Positions 1-8,541 are shown, counted from the first letter of the stretch. The stretch: 64,000 nt of DNA from Acidipila rosea (GCF_004339725.1 NZ_SMGK01000006.1:62001-126000); one strand, 5' to 3'. A program made the numbers and translations. The notes: a model not told the origin generated them from the letters alone.

Positions 1-1899
1 GCTGTGGTTGGCGCTGGGCATGCCGGCTGCGAGGCGGCGATGGCGGCGGCCCGGATGGGGCTGCGGACGGCGCTCTTTACTCTGAACCTTGACCTGATTG
101 CGCAGATGTCCTGCAACCCTGCGATTGGTGGCATTGCCAAGGGGCATCTTGTCCGTGAAGTGGATGCGCTGGGCGGCATCATGGGGGAGGTTGCCGATGC
201 TGTAGGTATTCAGTTTCGACTGCTCAATACATCGCGCGGGCCGGCGGTCTGGTCACCGCGGGCGCAATGCGACAAGCAGCAGTATCGCGTGAAGATGCGC
301 GAGGTGCTTGAGTCGCAGCGTGGACTGTTCATCAAGCAGGCTGAGGTTATCGGGCTCATGCTGGAAGAGGACCGCGTGCTGGGTCTCAAGCTCCGCGATG
401 GCAGGACCATTCTGGCCGGAGCAACGGTCATCACTACGGGAACTTTTCTGAATGGGCTGATTCACTGCGGAGAGGAGAACTACCCGGCAGGTCGATCGGG
501 CGAGCCGGCTGCTGTCCTGCTAGGCGAGGCGCTCAAAGCATTGGGACTGCGTGGCTGCCGTCTGAAAACGGGGACTCCGCCGCGTCTTGACGGCAGGACG
601 ATCGATTGGGCACGTTTTGAGGAGCAGCCGGGCGATGCCGATCCTACACCCTTCAGCTTTCGCACGAAAACACTGCCACAACGGCAGGTCTCCTGCCACA
701 TCGCTTATACGACGCCAGAGACATTACGCATAATCCGCGAAAACGTCTCGCGTTCGCCGATGTATTCGGGGCAGATTACCGCGACCGGACCTCGCTACTG
801 CCCGTCGATTGAAGATAAGGTTGTGCGCTTCCCCGATAAGGAGCAGCACCAGTTCTTCCTTGAACCGGAGGGGTTGAATACTCATGAAGTCTATGTGAAC
901 GGCATGTCTACTTCACTGCCGATGGAGGTGCAGTGGCAGATCGTGCGCTCCATTCCCGGCCTCGAGAATGCCGAGATGCTGCGCCCTGGCTATGCGATTG
1001 AATATGACGCCATAGACCCGACGGAACTCGACCGTTCCCTCAAGGTGAAAAAGTTTAGTGGGCTCTATCTTGCTGGGCAGATCAACGGAACATCAGGGTA
1101 CGAGGAGGCGGCCTGCCAGGGGCTTATGGCGGGCATAAACGCAGCGCTCAAGGTGCGCGAAGACGCGCCATTTACTCTCGATCGCACAGAGGCCTACACG
1201 GGTATCCTTATCGATGACCTTATCAGCAAGGGTACGAACGAACCGTACAGGATGTTTACCTCGCGGGCGGAGTTCCGGCTGCACCTCAGGATAGACAATG
1301 CAGATCGCAGGCTGACGCCGCATGGTCGCAGGTTGGGACTAATTGGCAATGCAGCATGGGAAGATTACGAAGCGAAGCAGTCCCGGGCGGTGGCTCTGGA
1401 AAAACTGCTGGCCACGAAGAAGGTCAATGCGACAGGAGTGGAAGCCGCAATTCCGGGCCTCGGCAGCGTGGCGGGACAGACCTATGCGCAACTGCTGAAA
1501 CGGCCTGAGATCACGATCGAGGCTCTCTATTCTCTGCTCCGCGACGATTTCGGCGATGAGCCTGTCTTCGCGACATGGCGGCATGCCGAGGTGTTGAGTG
1601 CCCAGGTTCGCAATGAGCTGAAATCTGTCGAGACGGAAATAAAGTATGCAGGCTACCTCGACCAGCAGCGAAAGGCAATTGAAAAGCTGAAAAAGGCCGA
1701 AGGCCGCGCTATACCAGAGTGGTTTGATTACAAGGCCGTCAGCGGGCTCTCGCGGGAGATGCAGGAGAAGCTGGCGCACATCCGGCCCCACACGATAGGG
1801 CAGGCAAGTCGCATCCCTGGGGTCACTCCAGCAGCGTTGACGCTGGTGAATGTGTATATAGAGATTCAGGGGCGAAGGCAAGCCGAAACACCCGCTTAG
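1..1899 (+). CDS. mnmG: tRNA uridine-5-carboxymethylaminomethyl modification enzyme MnmG, 5'-truncated by window
   Basis: This is the FAD-dependent subunit of the MnmE-MnmG complex, which modifies the wobble uridine of certain tRNAs in the cytoplasm. The reading frame is open at base 1, and the first visible residues ([13 protein letters not shown]) are the dinucleotide-binding glycine motif that normally lies about ten residues from the start, so only the very N-terminus is missing. Other family signatures are the [22 protein letters not shown] region (split here as [12 protein letters not shown] and [10 protein letters not shown]), the GTFLNG and KTGTPPR motifs, the [11 protein letters not shown] block and the C-terminal helical domain with IPGVTPAA. 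About 632 residues are present, full family length. In many bacteria mnmG follows mnmE directly; here it lies about 3.6 kb upstream of jag-mnmE on the same strand, with four unrelated loci between. The GTG at position 4 is internal, not a start. Confidence 0.97.
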   Translation, partial: AVVGAGHAGCEAAMAAARMGLRTALFTLNLDLIAQMSCNPAIGGIAKGHLVREVDALGGIMGEVADAVGIQFRLLNTSRGPAVWSPRAQCDKQQYRVKMREVLESQRGLFIKQAEVIGLMLEEDRVLGLKLRDGRTILAGATVITTGTFLNGLIHCGEENYPAGRSGEPAAVLLGEALKALGLRGCRLKTGTPPRLDGRTIDWARFEEQPGDADPTPFSFRTKTLPQRQVSCHIAYTTPETLRIIRENVSRSPMYSGQITATGPRYCPSIEDKVVRFPDKEQHQFFLEPEGLNTHEVYVNGMSTSLPMEVQWQIVRSIPGLENAEMLRPGYAIEYDAIDPTELDRSLKVKKFSGLYLAGQINGTSGYEEAACQGLMAGINAALKVREDAPFTLDRTEAYTGILIDDLISKGTNEPYRMFTSRAEFRLHLRIDNADRRLTPHGRRLGLIGNAAWEDYEAKQSRAVALEKLLATKKVNATGVEAAIPGLGSVAGQTYAQLLKRPEITIEALYSLLRDDFGDEPVFATWRHAEVLSAQVRNELKSVETEIKYAGYLDQQRKAIEKLKKAEGRAIPEWFDYKAVSGLSREMQEKLAHIRPHTIGQASRIPGVTPAALTLVNVYIEIQGRRQAETPA

Positions 1900-1914
1900 G
1901 CGCAGATAAATCTC

Positions 1915-2511
1915 CTACTGCGGTTGTTGCTCTACATTGGTGTTGGCTTGGGTATTTGAAGTTGACCCCTTATGCAGCAAGGGGATATGGAATGGCAGAG
2001 GAGCGTCACTCTTCTTCGATATCTTCGCGGGTTTTTCGTCGGATTGCTGCACTACGAGAGTTCGCTGGGCGTTAACACAGAGCCAGTTGCTACGAATCTT
2101 TTGAAACACATGAGTAAAAATTCCGCGGTCTTCGATGGTATTACCGTTCTCGTGGTGCTTGAGGATGTAGGTGCCCTCCACTACAGCAAGATCGCCGAAG
2201 GTGCGCACGCTGACCACTTTTTGTTCCATGGAGGTGAGTTCTGCACTCGTGCGGTCGAAAAGTGCTGCAATCTGCTGGTTGCGCGTGGAGATATCGCCCT
2301 TGGATGAAATGCCGACGTAGACCGGGGAGAGCAATAGCTCCATCGTGTACTGATCGCGCTTTACTTCCGCGATGCTCCATTGGTCCTCAAGCTTTTGAAA
2401 CTGCTGTACTTCAGCAGTCTGGGCCGTCTCCGGGGCGGGAGAAATCTGGGCATACACCGGAGCAGCGCCGGCGATAAAGAGGCTTGCAAGCAGCAATTTG
2501 TATTTCTTCAT
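1915..2511 (-). CDS. Secreted DUF4440/SnoaL-like (NTF2-fold) protein
   Basis: A 198-residue protein with a clear signal peptide (MKKYKLLLASLFIAGAAPVYAQ, cleavage after AQ). The mature part resembles the DUF4440/NTF2-like fold: an amphipathic helix with EDQWSIAEVKRD, a central strand region and the late block GIFTHVFQKIRSNWLCVNAQRTLV, which corresponds to the usual 'vf.k.dg.WrivaaH.S' pattern (written here in pieces). The last 45 residues are a polar, low-complexity tail (KPAKISKKSD, SNTQANTNVEQQPQ). Catalytic function cannot be inferred; members of this fold are often small-molecule-binding or orphan domains. The gene is convergent with mnmG, with only 15 bp between the stop codons. Confidence 0.75.
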   Translation of the reverse strand: MKKYKLLLASLFIAGAAPVYAQISPAPETAQTAEVQQFQKLEDQWSIAEVKRDQYTMELLLSPVYVGISSKGDISTRNQQIAALFDRTSAELTSMEQKVVSVRTFGDLAVVEGTYILKHHENGNTIEDRGIFTHVFQKIRSNWLCVNAQRTLVVQQSDEKPAKISKKSDAPLPFHIPLLHKGSTSNTQANTNVEQQPQ

Positions 2512-2614
2512 AGCACTTCGGGTGGCCAGGTTGTGACCTTACATTTGATTCTTTGACGGATGTCAGCGATTCAATGATAGCTGTCCTCCCGCGGTGCGCA
2601 TAAGCTAATTTTTG

Positions 2615-3298
2615 ATGAACCTGCCTCCAGATTTTACCCCGCCCCCTTCAACGCGCCCGTCTGCCAATCGGGAGCCGCGCTGGCCTGCGGTTCTAGCGCT
2701 CTTTGCGATCGGCAGTCTGCGCTTTGCTCTGCCAGATGGCCTGAAGATCGGCCCACGCTGGCTGTTGCTGGTTGTTGTCGGAGTCCTGCTGGTCCCGACG
2801 GAGTGGGCGCGTCGTCGAGGCAGTTACGGGGTTAACCGGGTGCTGGGTTATGTGCTGACGTCCGTTGTCACGCTCGATATGGCGTGGTCGCTCTGGCTGC
2901 TTCTGGCGGCGCTCCCTGGCCACCGGGAAACCCCAAAGGAGCTACTGCAGTCGGCGGGGGCGCTATGGATTGCTAATATCCTTGTTTTTGCCTCGTGGTA
3001 TTGGAGGCTTGATGCCGGAGGACCGCACGCTCGTGAAGTGCGCGGCGTTCATACGGATGGGGCATTTCTTTTTCCCCAGATGACGCTTGATCAAGCGGCC
3101 AAGCGAGAGATGGGCGAGCAATACTGGAGCCCCGGCTTCATTGACTATCTGTTTCTCGCGTTCAATACCAGCACGGCATTTTCTCCGACTGACTCCCCGG
3201 TCCTTTCGCGATGGGCGAAGATGCTGATGATGGTTCAGGCGCTCATCTCATTCGCAACAGTGGCGCTGCTGGCGGCGCGGGCGGTGAATATTCTGTAG
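2615..3298 (+). CDS. DUF1345-like integral membrane protein
   Basis: A 227-residue membrane protein with five likely membrane segments: around residues 25-40, 47-65, 80-105, 115-130 and 205-225. The C-terminal block (FIDYLFLAFNTSTAFSPTD followed by a final hydrophobic helix) resembles the end of DUF1345 proteins, in which an aromatic-rich segment with a 'SD' pair precedes the last helix. No enzymatic residues are visible. An in-frame TTG sits directly before the ATG at 2615; the ATG is the simpler start. It is transcribed away from the DUF4440 gene and is followed after 67 bp by the alpha/beta hydrolase, so the two may be cotranscribed. The family assignment is by eye and could be wrong. Confidence 0.6.
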   Translation: MNLPPDFTPPPSTRPSANREPRWPAVLALFAIGSLRFALPDGLKIGPRWLLLVVVGVLLVPTEWARRRGSYGVNRVLGYVLTSVVTLDMAWSLWLLLAALPGHRETPKELLQSAGALWIANILVFASWYWRLDAGGPHAREVRGVHTDGAFLFPQMTLDQAAKREMGEQYWSPGFIDYLFLAFNTSTAFSPTDSPVLSRWAKMLMMVQALISFATVALLAARAVNIL

Positions 3299-3365
3299 GC
3301 GAACCCGAGGTCAATCGCAAATGTCCGGATGCTTGTGCGACCGTCATCTCCGTTAAACTGAAGGA

Positions 3366-4592
3366 ATGCTTCGCAAGCTTTATGCACGATGGATGTTTGC
3401 CTGGGAAACTGCCCTGACCACACGCGACGAGAACCGGATCGTGCGGCCGGTAGAGTGGGGCTTCGAATGGCTTGAGGACTTCATGCAGGCGCACAATCTC
3501 AGCGAAGAGGTTGAACCTGATCCTGAGCAGTTGATGCTGCGTCTGAACGAGGCGATTATCCGTAATAGCGCCGAGTTTTACAGCTATGCGTCACCACGTG
3601 ATTATCGCCTGGAGAAGAGGCACCCTCAGCTGTTTCCCACGAACGTTCGTCCGGAGACGCTGGCGCAGGATGCCAAGCTCAAAGAAGAAGCTGCTGCAGG
3701 CCGACTGGAGCCAGCTGAATTTCTTCGCTTTACTTCGCCTGTGCGGACACCCTATCCGGAAAACGACATGGTTAACGCGCGGTGGTATCCGGCACCTGCT
3801 GATAAGCAGCGGCCAGGTAAGCCAAAGCAGGCCATCATCGTCATGCCTCAATGGAATGCGGATGCCTTCAGCCACAATGCACTTTGCTCACTTTTCAATC
3901 GTTTCGGCATCTCGGCGCTCAGATTGAGCAAGCCTTACCACGACATACGGCGTCCGGCCGAACTTGAGCGCTCCGATTATGCAGTCAGCTCAAACATTGG
4001 GCGCACACTGGCAGCCTGCCGTCAGGCGGTAGTTGACATCCGTTGCTGCCTGGACTGGCTGGAGGCGCAGGGTTATGAGCAGTTTGGCGTTCTCGGCACA
4101 AGTCTGGGTTCCTGCTATGCCTTTATTGCGGCGGCGCATGATGCGCGTTTGCAGGTCTGCGCCTTCAATCATGCCTCGACGTCTTTCGGCGACGTGGTAT
4201 GGACCGGGCAGAGCACGCGCCATATCCGTGCGGCGTTGGAAGATGCTGGCATGACCCAGAATCAGCTCACCGCGCTGTGGAGCGCAATTAGCCCGATAAA
4301 TTACATGCAGCGGTTTGCAGCCACCCCTAAGCGCGTCCTCGTAGTGCACGCGACATACGACCTCACGTTTATTGAGAAGTATTCGCTTGAAGTGCTGAAG
4401 AGTTTTCGTGAGCTGGGCATTGATTTTGTCTCCAAGGTGCTTCCCTGTGGTCATTACACGACAGGCGAGACTCCCTACAAGTTCATCGATGCCTGGTATC
4501 TGGGGAGTTTTGTCCGGTCGGCATTCAAGCAGCTAGGGCAGAAGCCACGGCAGCATCTTCCTGAATCCTCACGCGAACTGACGATGCAGTAG
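3366..4592 (+). CDS. Alpha/beta hydrolase, ABHD18-like
   Basis: A 408-residue cytoplasmic protein with an alpha/beta-hydrolase fold and no signal peptide. The nucleophile elbow is GTSLGS (around residue 245), preceded by strand FGVLG. A candidate acid is the Asp in VVHATYDLTF (around residue 330) and the His in PCGHYTTG (around residue 360). The N-terminal 100 residues (VEWGFEWLEDF) plus the AIIVMPQWNADAFSHN block fit the ABHD18/DUF2048 group, in which the oxyanion region lies in 'PQWN'. The substrate is unknown. The ATG lies immediately after a GAAGGA stretch, so ribosome-binding spacing is unusually short and a downstream start is possible, although residues from the first Met on look family-like. 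Confidence 0.75.
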   Translation: MLRKLYARWMFAWETALTTRDENRIVRPVEWGFEWLEDFMQAHNLSEEVEPDPEQLMLRLNEAIIRNSAEFYSYASPRDYRLEKRHPQLFPTNVRPETLAQDAKLKEEAAAGRLEPAEFLRFTSPVRTPYPENDMVNARWYPAPADKQRPGKPKQAIIVMPQWNADAFSHNALCSLFNRFGISALRLSKPYHDIRRPAELERSDYAVSSNIGRTLAACRQAVVDIRCCLDWLEAQGYEQFGVLGTSLGSCYAFIAAAHDARLQVCAFNHASTSFGDVVWTGQSTRHIRAALEDAGMTQNQLTALWSAISPINYMQRFAATPKRVLVVHATYDLTFIEKYSLEVLKSFRELGIDFVSKVLPCGHYTTGETPYKFIDAWYLGSFVRSAFKQLGQKPRQHLPESSRELTMQ

Positions 4593-4629
4593 AGTATTAC
4601 GAAAGTTCTTTTCAGCTAGGGCATTGTGC

Positions 4630-4658
4630 TTGACATATCTGCCTATGCTGCACAACAT
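4630..4658 (+). promoter_or_regulatory. Near-consensus sigma-70-type promoter of the structured RNA
   Basis: TTGACA at 4630-4635 is separated by 17 bp from CAACAT at 4653-4658 (CATATT is available 3 bp further on). This predicts transcription starting near 4665-4668, just before the first helix of the RNA described next. The exact fit of promoter, helices and terminator supports an independent transcription unit rather than a leader of jag. Confidence 0.5.
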
Positions 4659-4665
4659 ATTGATT

Positions 4666-4863
4666 GGCAGTTAGAAGGATGGACTACAGCTAGCGTAGAG
4701 CCCGCATACTCGGGCCCTTCAGGGAGAGGGGCGCCGGAGGCAAGATTTACGCGAGGGTTGCGGGCTAAACTCGCTGGCTACTGTCCGACCTTCCAATAGA
4801 TTCTGCGGAAGTTGCCGATTCGAAATGCGCAAGCATTGCGATCCTCAGCCTCCGCAGTTTTTT
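4666..4863 (+). ncRNA. Highly structured small RNA of unknown family
   Basis: Three collinear helices close a rod. Bases 4674-4684 pair with 4783-4793 (10 of 11 positions, one A-A mismatch, one G-U). Bases 4688-4695 pair with 4772-4779 (8 of 8, one G-U). Bases 4699-4706 pair with 4759-4766 (8 of 8). The intervening internal loops are only 3 by 3 and 3 by 5 nt, so about 26 base pairs form a nearly continuous stem. Bases 4709-4712 and 4752-4755 may add CTCG/CGAG near the tip. A competing small hairpin (4700-4704 with 4711-4715) would disrupt the third helix. A long U-tailed hairpin follows. No protein-coding frame is evident, and tmRNA, RNase P, SRP and tRNA signatures are absent. A 6S-like rod is possible by shape only; no 6S sequence motif was recognised. 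Confidence 0.6.
4803..4863 (+). terminator. Rho-independent terminator of the structured RNA
   Basis: CTGCGGAAGTTG (4803-4814) pairs with CAGCCTCCGCAG (4846-4857) over 12 positions with one A-C mismatch. The stem continues through GAT/ATC and CG/CG to AATGC/GCATT capped by a GCAA tetraloop. Six T residues follow at 4858-4863. This is one of the strongest terminator structures in the window. Confidence 0.8.
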
Positions 4864-4935
4864 GTGGCTGCAATAGGGTGTGGGTTCATGTTGTTTGAGC
4901 TCATTCCTCGTTAATCGGAGTGCGATACTGAAACA

Positions 4936-5460
4936 ATGCCTATTGACGACCACGCAGGCTCTGCCCAAAAATTAGCCTCCTTTCTGAAGATGCTTATCAG
5001 TACGGGGGGGCTCCGTCTCAAGTTTCGTATCACGGCTGGCGCTGGCGCCGCTGACCCCGACGGGCTGGAGGCGCGCGAGATCTATATCGAACTCTCCGGT
5101 CCTGATGTTCCGCTTTTGACGCAACGGGGAGGTGAGTTGCTGAGAGCACTCGAACATGTTGCGGCAAAAGTTATCCGTCTCGAAAATGAGGAGCATGACA
5201 AGCTATCTTTAGACGCCGGCAACTTCAAGGCGCTGCGCGCGCAGGAGATCAGACTGGCGGCGGAGACGGCGGCTGAGAAGGTTCGGCACAATGGTCAGCC
5301 GTTCAGCTTTGCCCCGATGAGTTCACGTGAAAGGCGCATGCTTCATCTGGCGTTTCGCGAATATCAGGATCTTGAAACTTCATCGAGCGGCGAGGGTATG
5401 CGCAGATTCGTCGTTGTCTACCCCAAGGGCAAGAGGCCTTCTGCTCTGCGCGACCGCTGA
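4936..5460 (+). CDS. khpB: Jag/KhpB (EloR) family RNA-binding protein, KH plus R3H domains
   Basis: A 174-residue cytoplasmic RNA-binding protein. Residues 10-100 form a KH-like domain (LASFLKMLISTGGLRLKFRI, then YIELSGPDVPLLTQRGGELL, the usual 'liGrrG..L.alq' position). Residues 110-165 form the R3H domain with the motif SRERRMLHLAFREY followed by SSSGEGMRRFVVVYP, matching 'eRriiH.al......v.T.S.G.ep.R.vvi.p' (in pieces). The N-terminal Jag domain found in some homologues is absent. The family influences cell-wall elongation in Firmicutes. It ends 11 bp before mnmE, and the jag-mnmE order is the common arrangement downstream of yidC, although yidC, rnpA and rpmH are not in this window. Confidence 0.88.
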   Translation: MPIDDHAGSAQKLASFLKMLISTGGLRLKFRITAGAGAADPDGLEAREIYIELSGPDVPLLTQRGGELLRALEHVAAKVIRLENEEHDKLSLDAGNFKALRAQEIRLAAETAAEKVRHNGQPFSFAPMSSRERRMLHLAFREYQDLETSSSGEGMRRFVVVYPKGKRPSALRDR

Positions 5461-5471
5461 TTGCTTTCGGG

Positions 5472-6848
5472 GTGAAGCCAGTGAAATCCGATTTCTCCAG
5501 TTGGTCTCAGGAGACTATTGTCGCGATCTCCACCCCGCCCGGCCGGGGCGGTATAGGCGTGGTGCGCCTTGCAGGTCCGCTGGCGGTGGCAATAGCAGGG
5601 CAGCTGCTCCGATTACGCAATCCTCTCGCACACGCCACCGCGCGGTTTGCCGAGGTGATCGATCCTGAGACCGCTGCCAAACTGGACGAGTCGGTCGTAA
5701 CGTTTTTTGCTGCCCCGAATTCGTACACCGGTGATGACATTGTTGAGATTGCCGCGCATGGTTCGCCGGTCATTCTTGAAATGCTGGTTCGACAGTGCCT
5801 CAATCGCGGTGCACGCCTGGCGCGTCCGGGTGAGTTTACGGAGCGAGCTTTTCTTTCGGGTCGCATCGATCTGACGCAAGCTGAAGCGGTGAAGGACCTT
5901 ATCGGCTCGCAGACGCTATATCAGGCACGTGTGGCAGCAGGTCAGATGGGCGGCGCTCTCTCCCGACGCGTTCACCCGATAAAAGAAGCCCTTGTCGGGC
6001 TGATCGCGAGATTAGAGGCTGGCATAGATTTCGCTGAAGATGATATCGAGGTTGCCGGTAATCCTGAAATCCTAACTGCAGTGGATACGCTGATACAGCC
6101 CCTCAATACGCTTGCAGCGTCGTTCGAACACGGCAGGATCATCCACTCTGGACTTACGCTGGCCATTGTTGGCCGGCCTAACGCGGGCAAGTCTTCCCTG
6201 TTCAACGCGCTGCTCAAGCGCGAGCGTGCCATTGTTACAGCCAGTCCCGGCACTACTCGAGATTTAGTGACCGAGACCGTTGCAATCGGCGGAATCCCCC
6301 TGCACCTGGTTGACACGGCGGGGCTGCGCGAGGCCACCGATGAGGCGGAGTCAATTGGTATCCGGAAGTCGCGGGAAACTATGGCGGATGCCGACCTGGT
6401 GATGCTTGTGGTGGATAGCACCCTTTCGCTCGCGGAAGAAGAAAGGGTGCTCATCGCTACGCTTGCGGAGCGCAAAGCCTTGCTGGTGTTTAACAAGTCG
6501 GACATTGGAGGACACACTCCCGCTATTTCCGAGTTGCCAACCGTCCAGACCTCAGCACTGACGGGTGAAGGCATGGCCGAGTTGCAAGACGCGCTGCTGG
6601 CGCTGGTCAGTTCATCTGGTGCGGTCGAGACGGATGCAGTGCTGACGAGCCTCCGGCAGCATGAAGAAGTTTCTGGCGCATTGAAGGGCCTGCTGGCGGC
6701 TCGGGCCGCGGCCGCGACGAATATCCCGCATGAGATGGTCCTGCTTGATCTCTACTCTGCGCTGCGCCATCTCGATTCATTGACTGGTGAGACGACTCCC
6801 GACGACGTGCTAAACCTGATATTTTCAACCTTCTGCATCGGAAAATAG
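5472..6848 (+). CDS. mnmE: tRNA modification GTPase MnmE
   Basis: A 458-residue GTPase that works with MnmG on the wobble uridine. The N-terminal folate-binding domain starts with TIVAISTPPGRGGIGVVRLA. The inserted G domain has G1 GRPNAGKSSL (near residue 235), a G2 region rich in TTR (SPGTTRDLV), G3 DTAG, and G4 NKSD, with SALTGEG in the G5 position. The last residues are FCIGK, the conserved C-terminus whose Cys is catalytically important in the family. The start is GTG at 5472; a second GTG three codons later is possible. It begins 11 bp after jag. Confidence 0.97.
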   Translation: MKPVKSDFSSWSQETIVAISTPPGRGGIGVVRLAGPLAVAIAGQLLRLRNPLAHATARFAEVIDPETAAKLDESVVTFFAAPNSYTGDDIVEIAAHGSPVILEMLVRQCLNRGARLARPGEFTERAFLSGRIDLTQAEAVKDLIGSQTLYQARVAAGQMGGALSRRVHPIKEALVGLIARLEAGIDFAEDDIEVAGNPEILTAVDTLIQPLNTLAASFEHGRIIHSGLTLAIVGRPNAGKSSLFNALLKRERAIVTASPGTTRDLVTETVAIGGIPLHLVDTAGLREATDEAESIGIRKSRETMADADLVMLVVDSTLSLAEEERVLIATLAERKALLVFNKSDIGGHTPAISELPTVQTSALTGEGMAELQDALLALVSSSGAVETDAVLTSLRQHEEVSGALKGLLAARAAAATNIPHEMVLLDLYSALRHLDSLTGETTPDDVLNLIFSTFCIGK

Positions 6849-6876
6849 CCGAGCTTTCCCAACGTGCCTAGCTCGG
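6849..6876 (+). terminator. Possible weak terminator hairpin after mnmE
   Basis: CCGAGCT (6849-6855) and AGCTCGG (6870-6876) form a 7-bp stem with a 14-nt loop directly after the mnmE stop codon. There is no T tract, so this may be an mRNA end-stabilising hairpin rather than an intrinsic terminator. Confidence 0.35.
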
Positions 6877-6928
6877 GCTGGCCGCTACAAAGTCTGCACG
6901 TAATTCCCGGCATTCAGTTCCGTGTATG

Positions 6929-6958
6929 AACAATGTTTATCGCCGATGATACATTGTT
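6929..6958. promoter_or_regulatory. Candidate operator upstream of the fucosidase gene
   Basis: AACAATGT (6929-6936) is repeated in inverted orientation as ACATTGTT (6951-6958), a perfect 8-bp palindrome with a 14-bp spacer that itself contains TATCG and TGATA near-palindromic pieces. It lies about 95 bp before the fucosidase start, a usual place for a transcription-factor site. Which regulator binds, GntR at 9740, LacI at 17534 or another, cannot be told from sequence. Confidence 0.4.
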
Positions 6959-7049
6959 TGCCAAGCTGTTTCTTTCGGACCCAGGCGCAACGAACTTCTG
7001 CGGTGCGCTCGCAGATGGCCCGGGCAGCTTTCAGAAAAGGAGAGAGTCC

Positions 7050-8510
7050 ATGAAGGTATCAAGACGGGCATTTTCGAAGGGCTGTGTTCTGGCTGCATCT
7101 GGGCTCGCGATCGGCGAGAAGATGCAAGTTTGGGCGCAGGTGCAGGGCGAGCATATTCAGGCAAGCGATGCGCATCCCGTTCCTGCAATCCAAGACACCG
7201 AAACGGCGGCGCAGAAGAACGAGCGCATGCAGTGGTTCCGAGAAGCGCGGTTCGGCATGTTTATCCATTGGGGCCTTTACGCTATTCCCGCGGGACGTTG
7301 GGATGGAAAGGAGGTGCCAGGAATCGGAGAGTGGATTATGAATCGCGCATCGATTCCAGTGGCAGACTATAAGGCACTTGCGCCGAAGTTCAATCCGACG
7401 AGCTTCAGTGCGGCCGAGATCGTTGGGCTCGCGAAGTCCGCGGGTATGAAGTACATCGTGATTACCGCAAAGCACCATGATGGATTTGCAATGTTCGATT
7501 CAAAGGCGAATCCATTCAACATTGTCCAGGCAACGCCGTTCAAGCGCGATCCGCTGAAGGAAATCGCTGAAGAATGCCGGAAGCAGAACATGAAGCTTGG
7601 CTTCTACTACTCCCAGGATCAGGATTGGACGGCACCCGGTGGTGCAGCATACAAGACGGGTGATCATCAGCCTCCCACCTATCACTGGGATCCAGCCCAG
7701 AATGGAAGCTTCCCTGAATACCTCCGCACAAAAGCCATCCCGCAGATGAAAGAGTTGCTGGCCAACTACGGTGATTATCCGGTCATTGTCTGGTTTGATA
7801 CGCCAACCAAGGATATGACCCCGGAGCTAGCGGGTGAAATTGTGAAGGTTCTGAACGAGCATCCCAAGCTGATATGGAATAACCGGTTAGGTGGTGGATA
7901 CAAGGGCGATACGGAGACGCCGGAGCAATACATTCCCGCGCAAGGCTATCCCGGACGTGACTGGGAGTCATGCATGACGATGAACGATACGTGGGGATAC
8001 AAGCAGGACGATACAAACTTCAAGAGCACCGAGACGCTGTTGCGAAACCTGATTGATATCGCGAGTAAAGGAGGCAACTACTTGCTGAATATCGGCCCTA
8101 TGGCGACGGGTGAGGTGCCTGCGCCTGAGGTCGACCGGTTGCAGCAGATGGGCAAATGGCTCGCGGTGAACGGGGAGTCGATCTATGCAACGCAGCCAAC
8201 GCTATTTGGCGCTGAGGCCGGATCATTTTCAACCACGGAAATGGATAAGAATGGCAAGCCTAAATTTATCCCGAGCTGGAAGTGGCGGTCGACGACCGGC
8301 GTCGACAAGGTATATATCCAGCTCTTTGAATGGCCAGCCCCAGTGTTTCACTTGGATAAGATGCCGCGCCACGTAACAGGTGCTTATCTGCTTGCCGACA
8401 AAGCCCGGACGCCGTTGAAGGTGACAAAGACTGGCAATGGGCTGGATGTTGCACTACCAGAGCAGCCGCTCGATCCCATTGCGACGGTGCTGGTGCTGCA
8501 GACTGCGTAG
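7050..8510 (+). CDS. Alpha-L-fucosidase, GH29, Tat-exported
   Basis: A 486-residue glycoside hydrolase that removes terminal L-fucose from glycans, probably in the periplasm. The chosen ATG follows a purine-rich ribosome site (AAAAGGAGAGAG) and starts a twin-arginine-like signal (KVSRRAFSKG, then a hydrophobic stretch ending near VWAQ); an upstream in-frame start at 6933 would overlap the candidate operator and bury the signal. The catalytic barrel shows WFREARFGMFIHWGLYA at residues 65-80, ITAKHHDGFAMFDS around 145, LGFYYSQDQDW around 190 and VIVWFDTP with Asp250, the family nucleophile position. SKGGNYLLNIGPMATGEV near residue 350 is also typical. A C-terminal region of about 100 residues forms the usual beta-sandwich. 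The next gene downstream was a sugar symporter, now a remnant behind an IS. Confidence 0.92.
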   Translation: MKVSRRAFSKGCVLAASGLAIGEKMQVWAQVQGEHIQASDAHPVPAIQDTETAAQKNERMQWFREARFGMFIHWGLYAIPAGRWDGKEVPGIGEWIMNRASIPVADYKALAPKFNPTSFSAAEIVGLAKSAGMKYIVITAKHHDGFAMFDSKANPFNIVQATPFKRDPLKEIAEECRKQNMKLGFYYSQDQDWTAPGGAAYKTGDHQPPTYHWDPAQNGSFPEYLRTKAIPQMKELLANYGDYPVIVWFDTPTKDMTPELAGEIVKVLNEHPKLIWNNRLGGGYKGDTETPEQYIPAQGYPGRDWESCMTMNDTWGYKQDDTNFKSTETLLRNLIDIASKGGNYLLNIGPMATGEVPAPEVDRLQQMGKWLAVNGESIYATQPTLFGAEAGSFSTTEMDKNGKPKFIPSWKWRSTTGVDKVYIQLFEWPAPVFHLDKMPRHVTGAYLLADKARTPLKVTKTGNGLDVALPEQPLDPIATVLVLQTA

Positions 8511-8535
8511 TCGTCCAGCGTTAATGGCATAGGGC

Positions 8536-8541
8536 TCTAGT
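8536..8541. repeat. Left target-site duplication of the IS
   Basis: TCTAGT directly outside the left inverted repeat is repeated exactly at 9421-9426. A 4-bp CTAG duplication with one extra mismatched terminal base is an equally valid reading. Confidence 0.65.

Noticed and set aside
1339-1881. 180-residue minus-strand frame inside mnmG
   Set aside because: Antisense shadow of the MnmG C-terminal domain.
4700-4790. Glycine-riboswitch-like words (GGGAGAG, GCGCCGGAGGCAAG, AAACTCGCTGGC)
   Set aside because: The spacing and the second conserved block do not fit the glycine aptamer, and the same bases are explained better by the long-range helices. The downstream gene jag is not a glycine gene.
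4666-4863. Firm call as 6S RNA
   Set aside because: The rod is only about 120 nt before the terminator hairpin and lacks a clear large central bubble; the shape alone is not enough.
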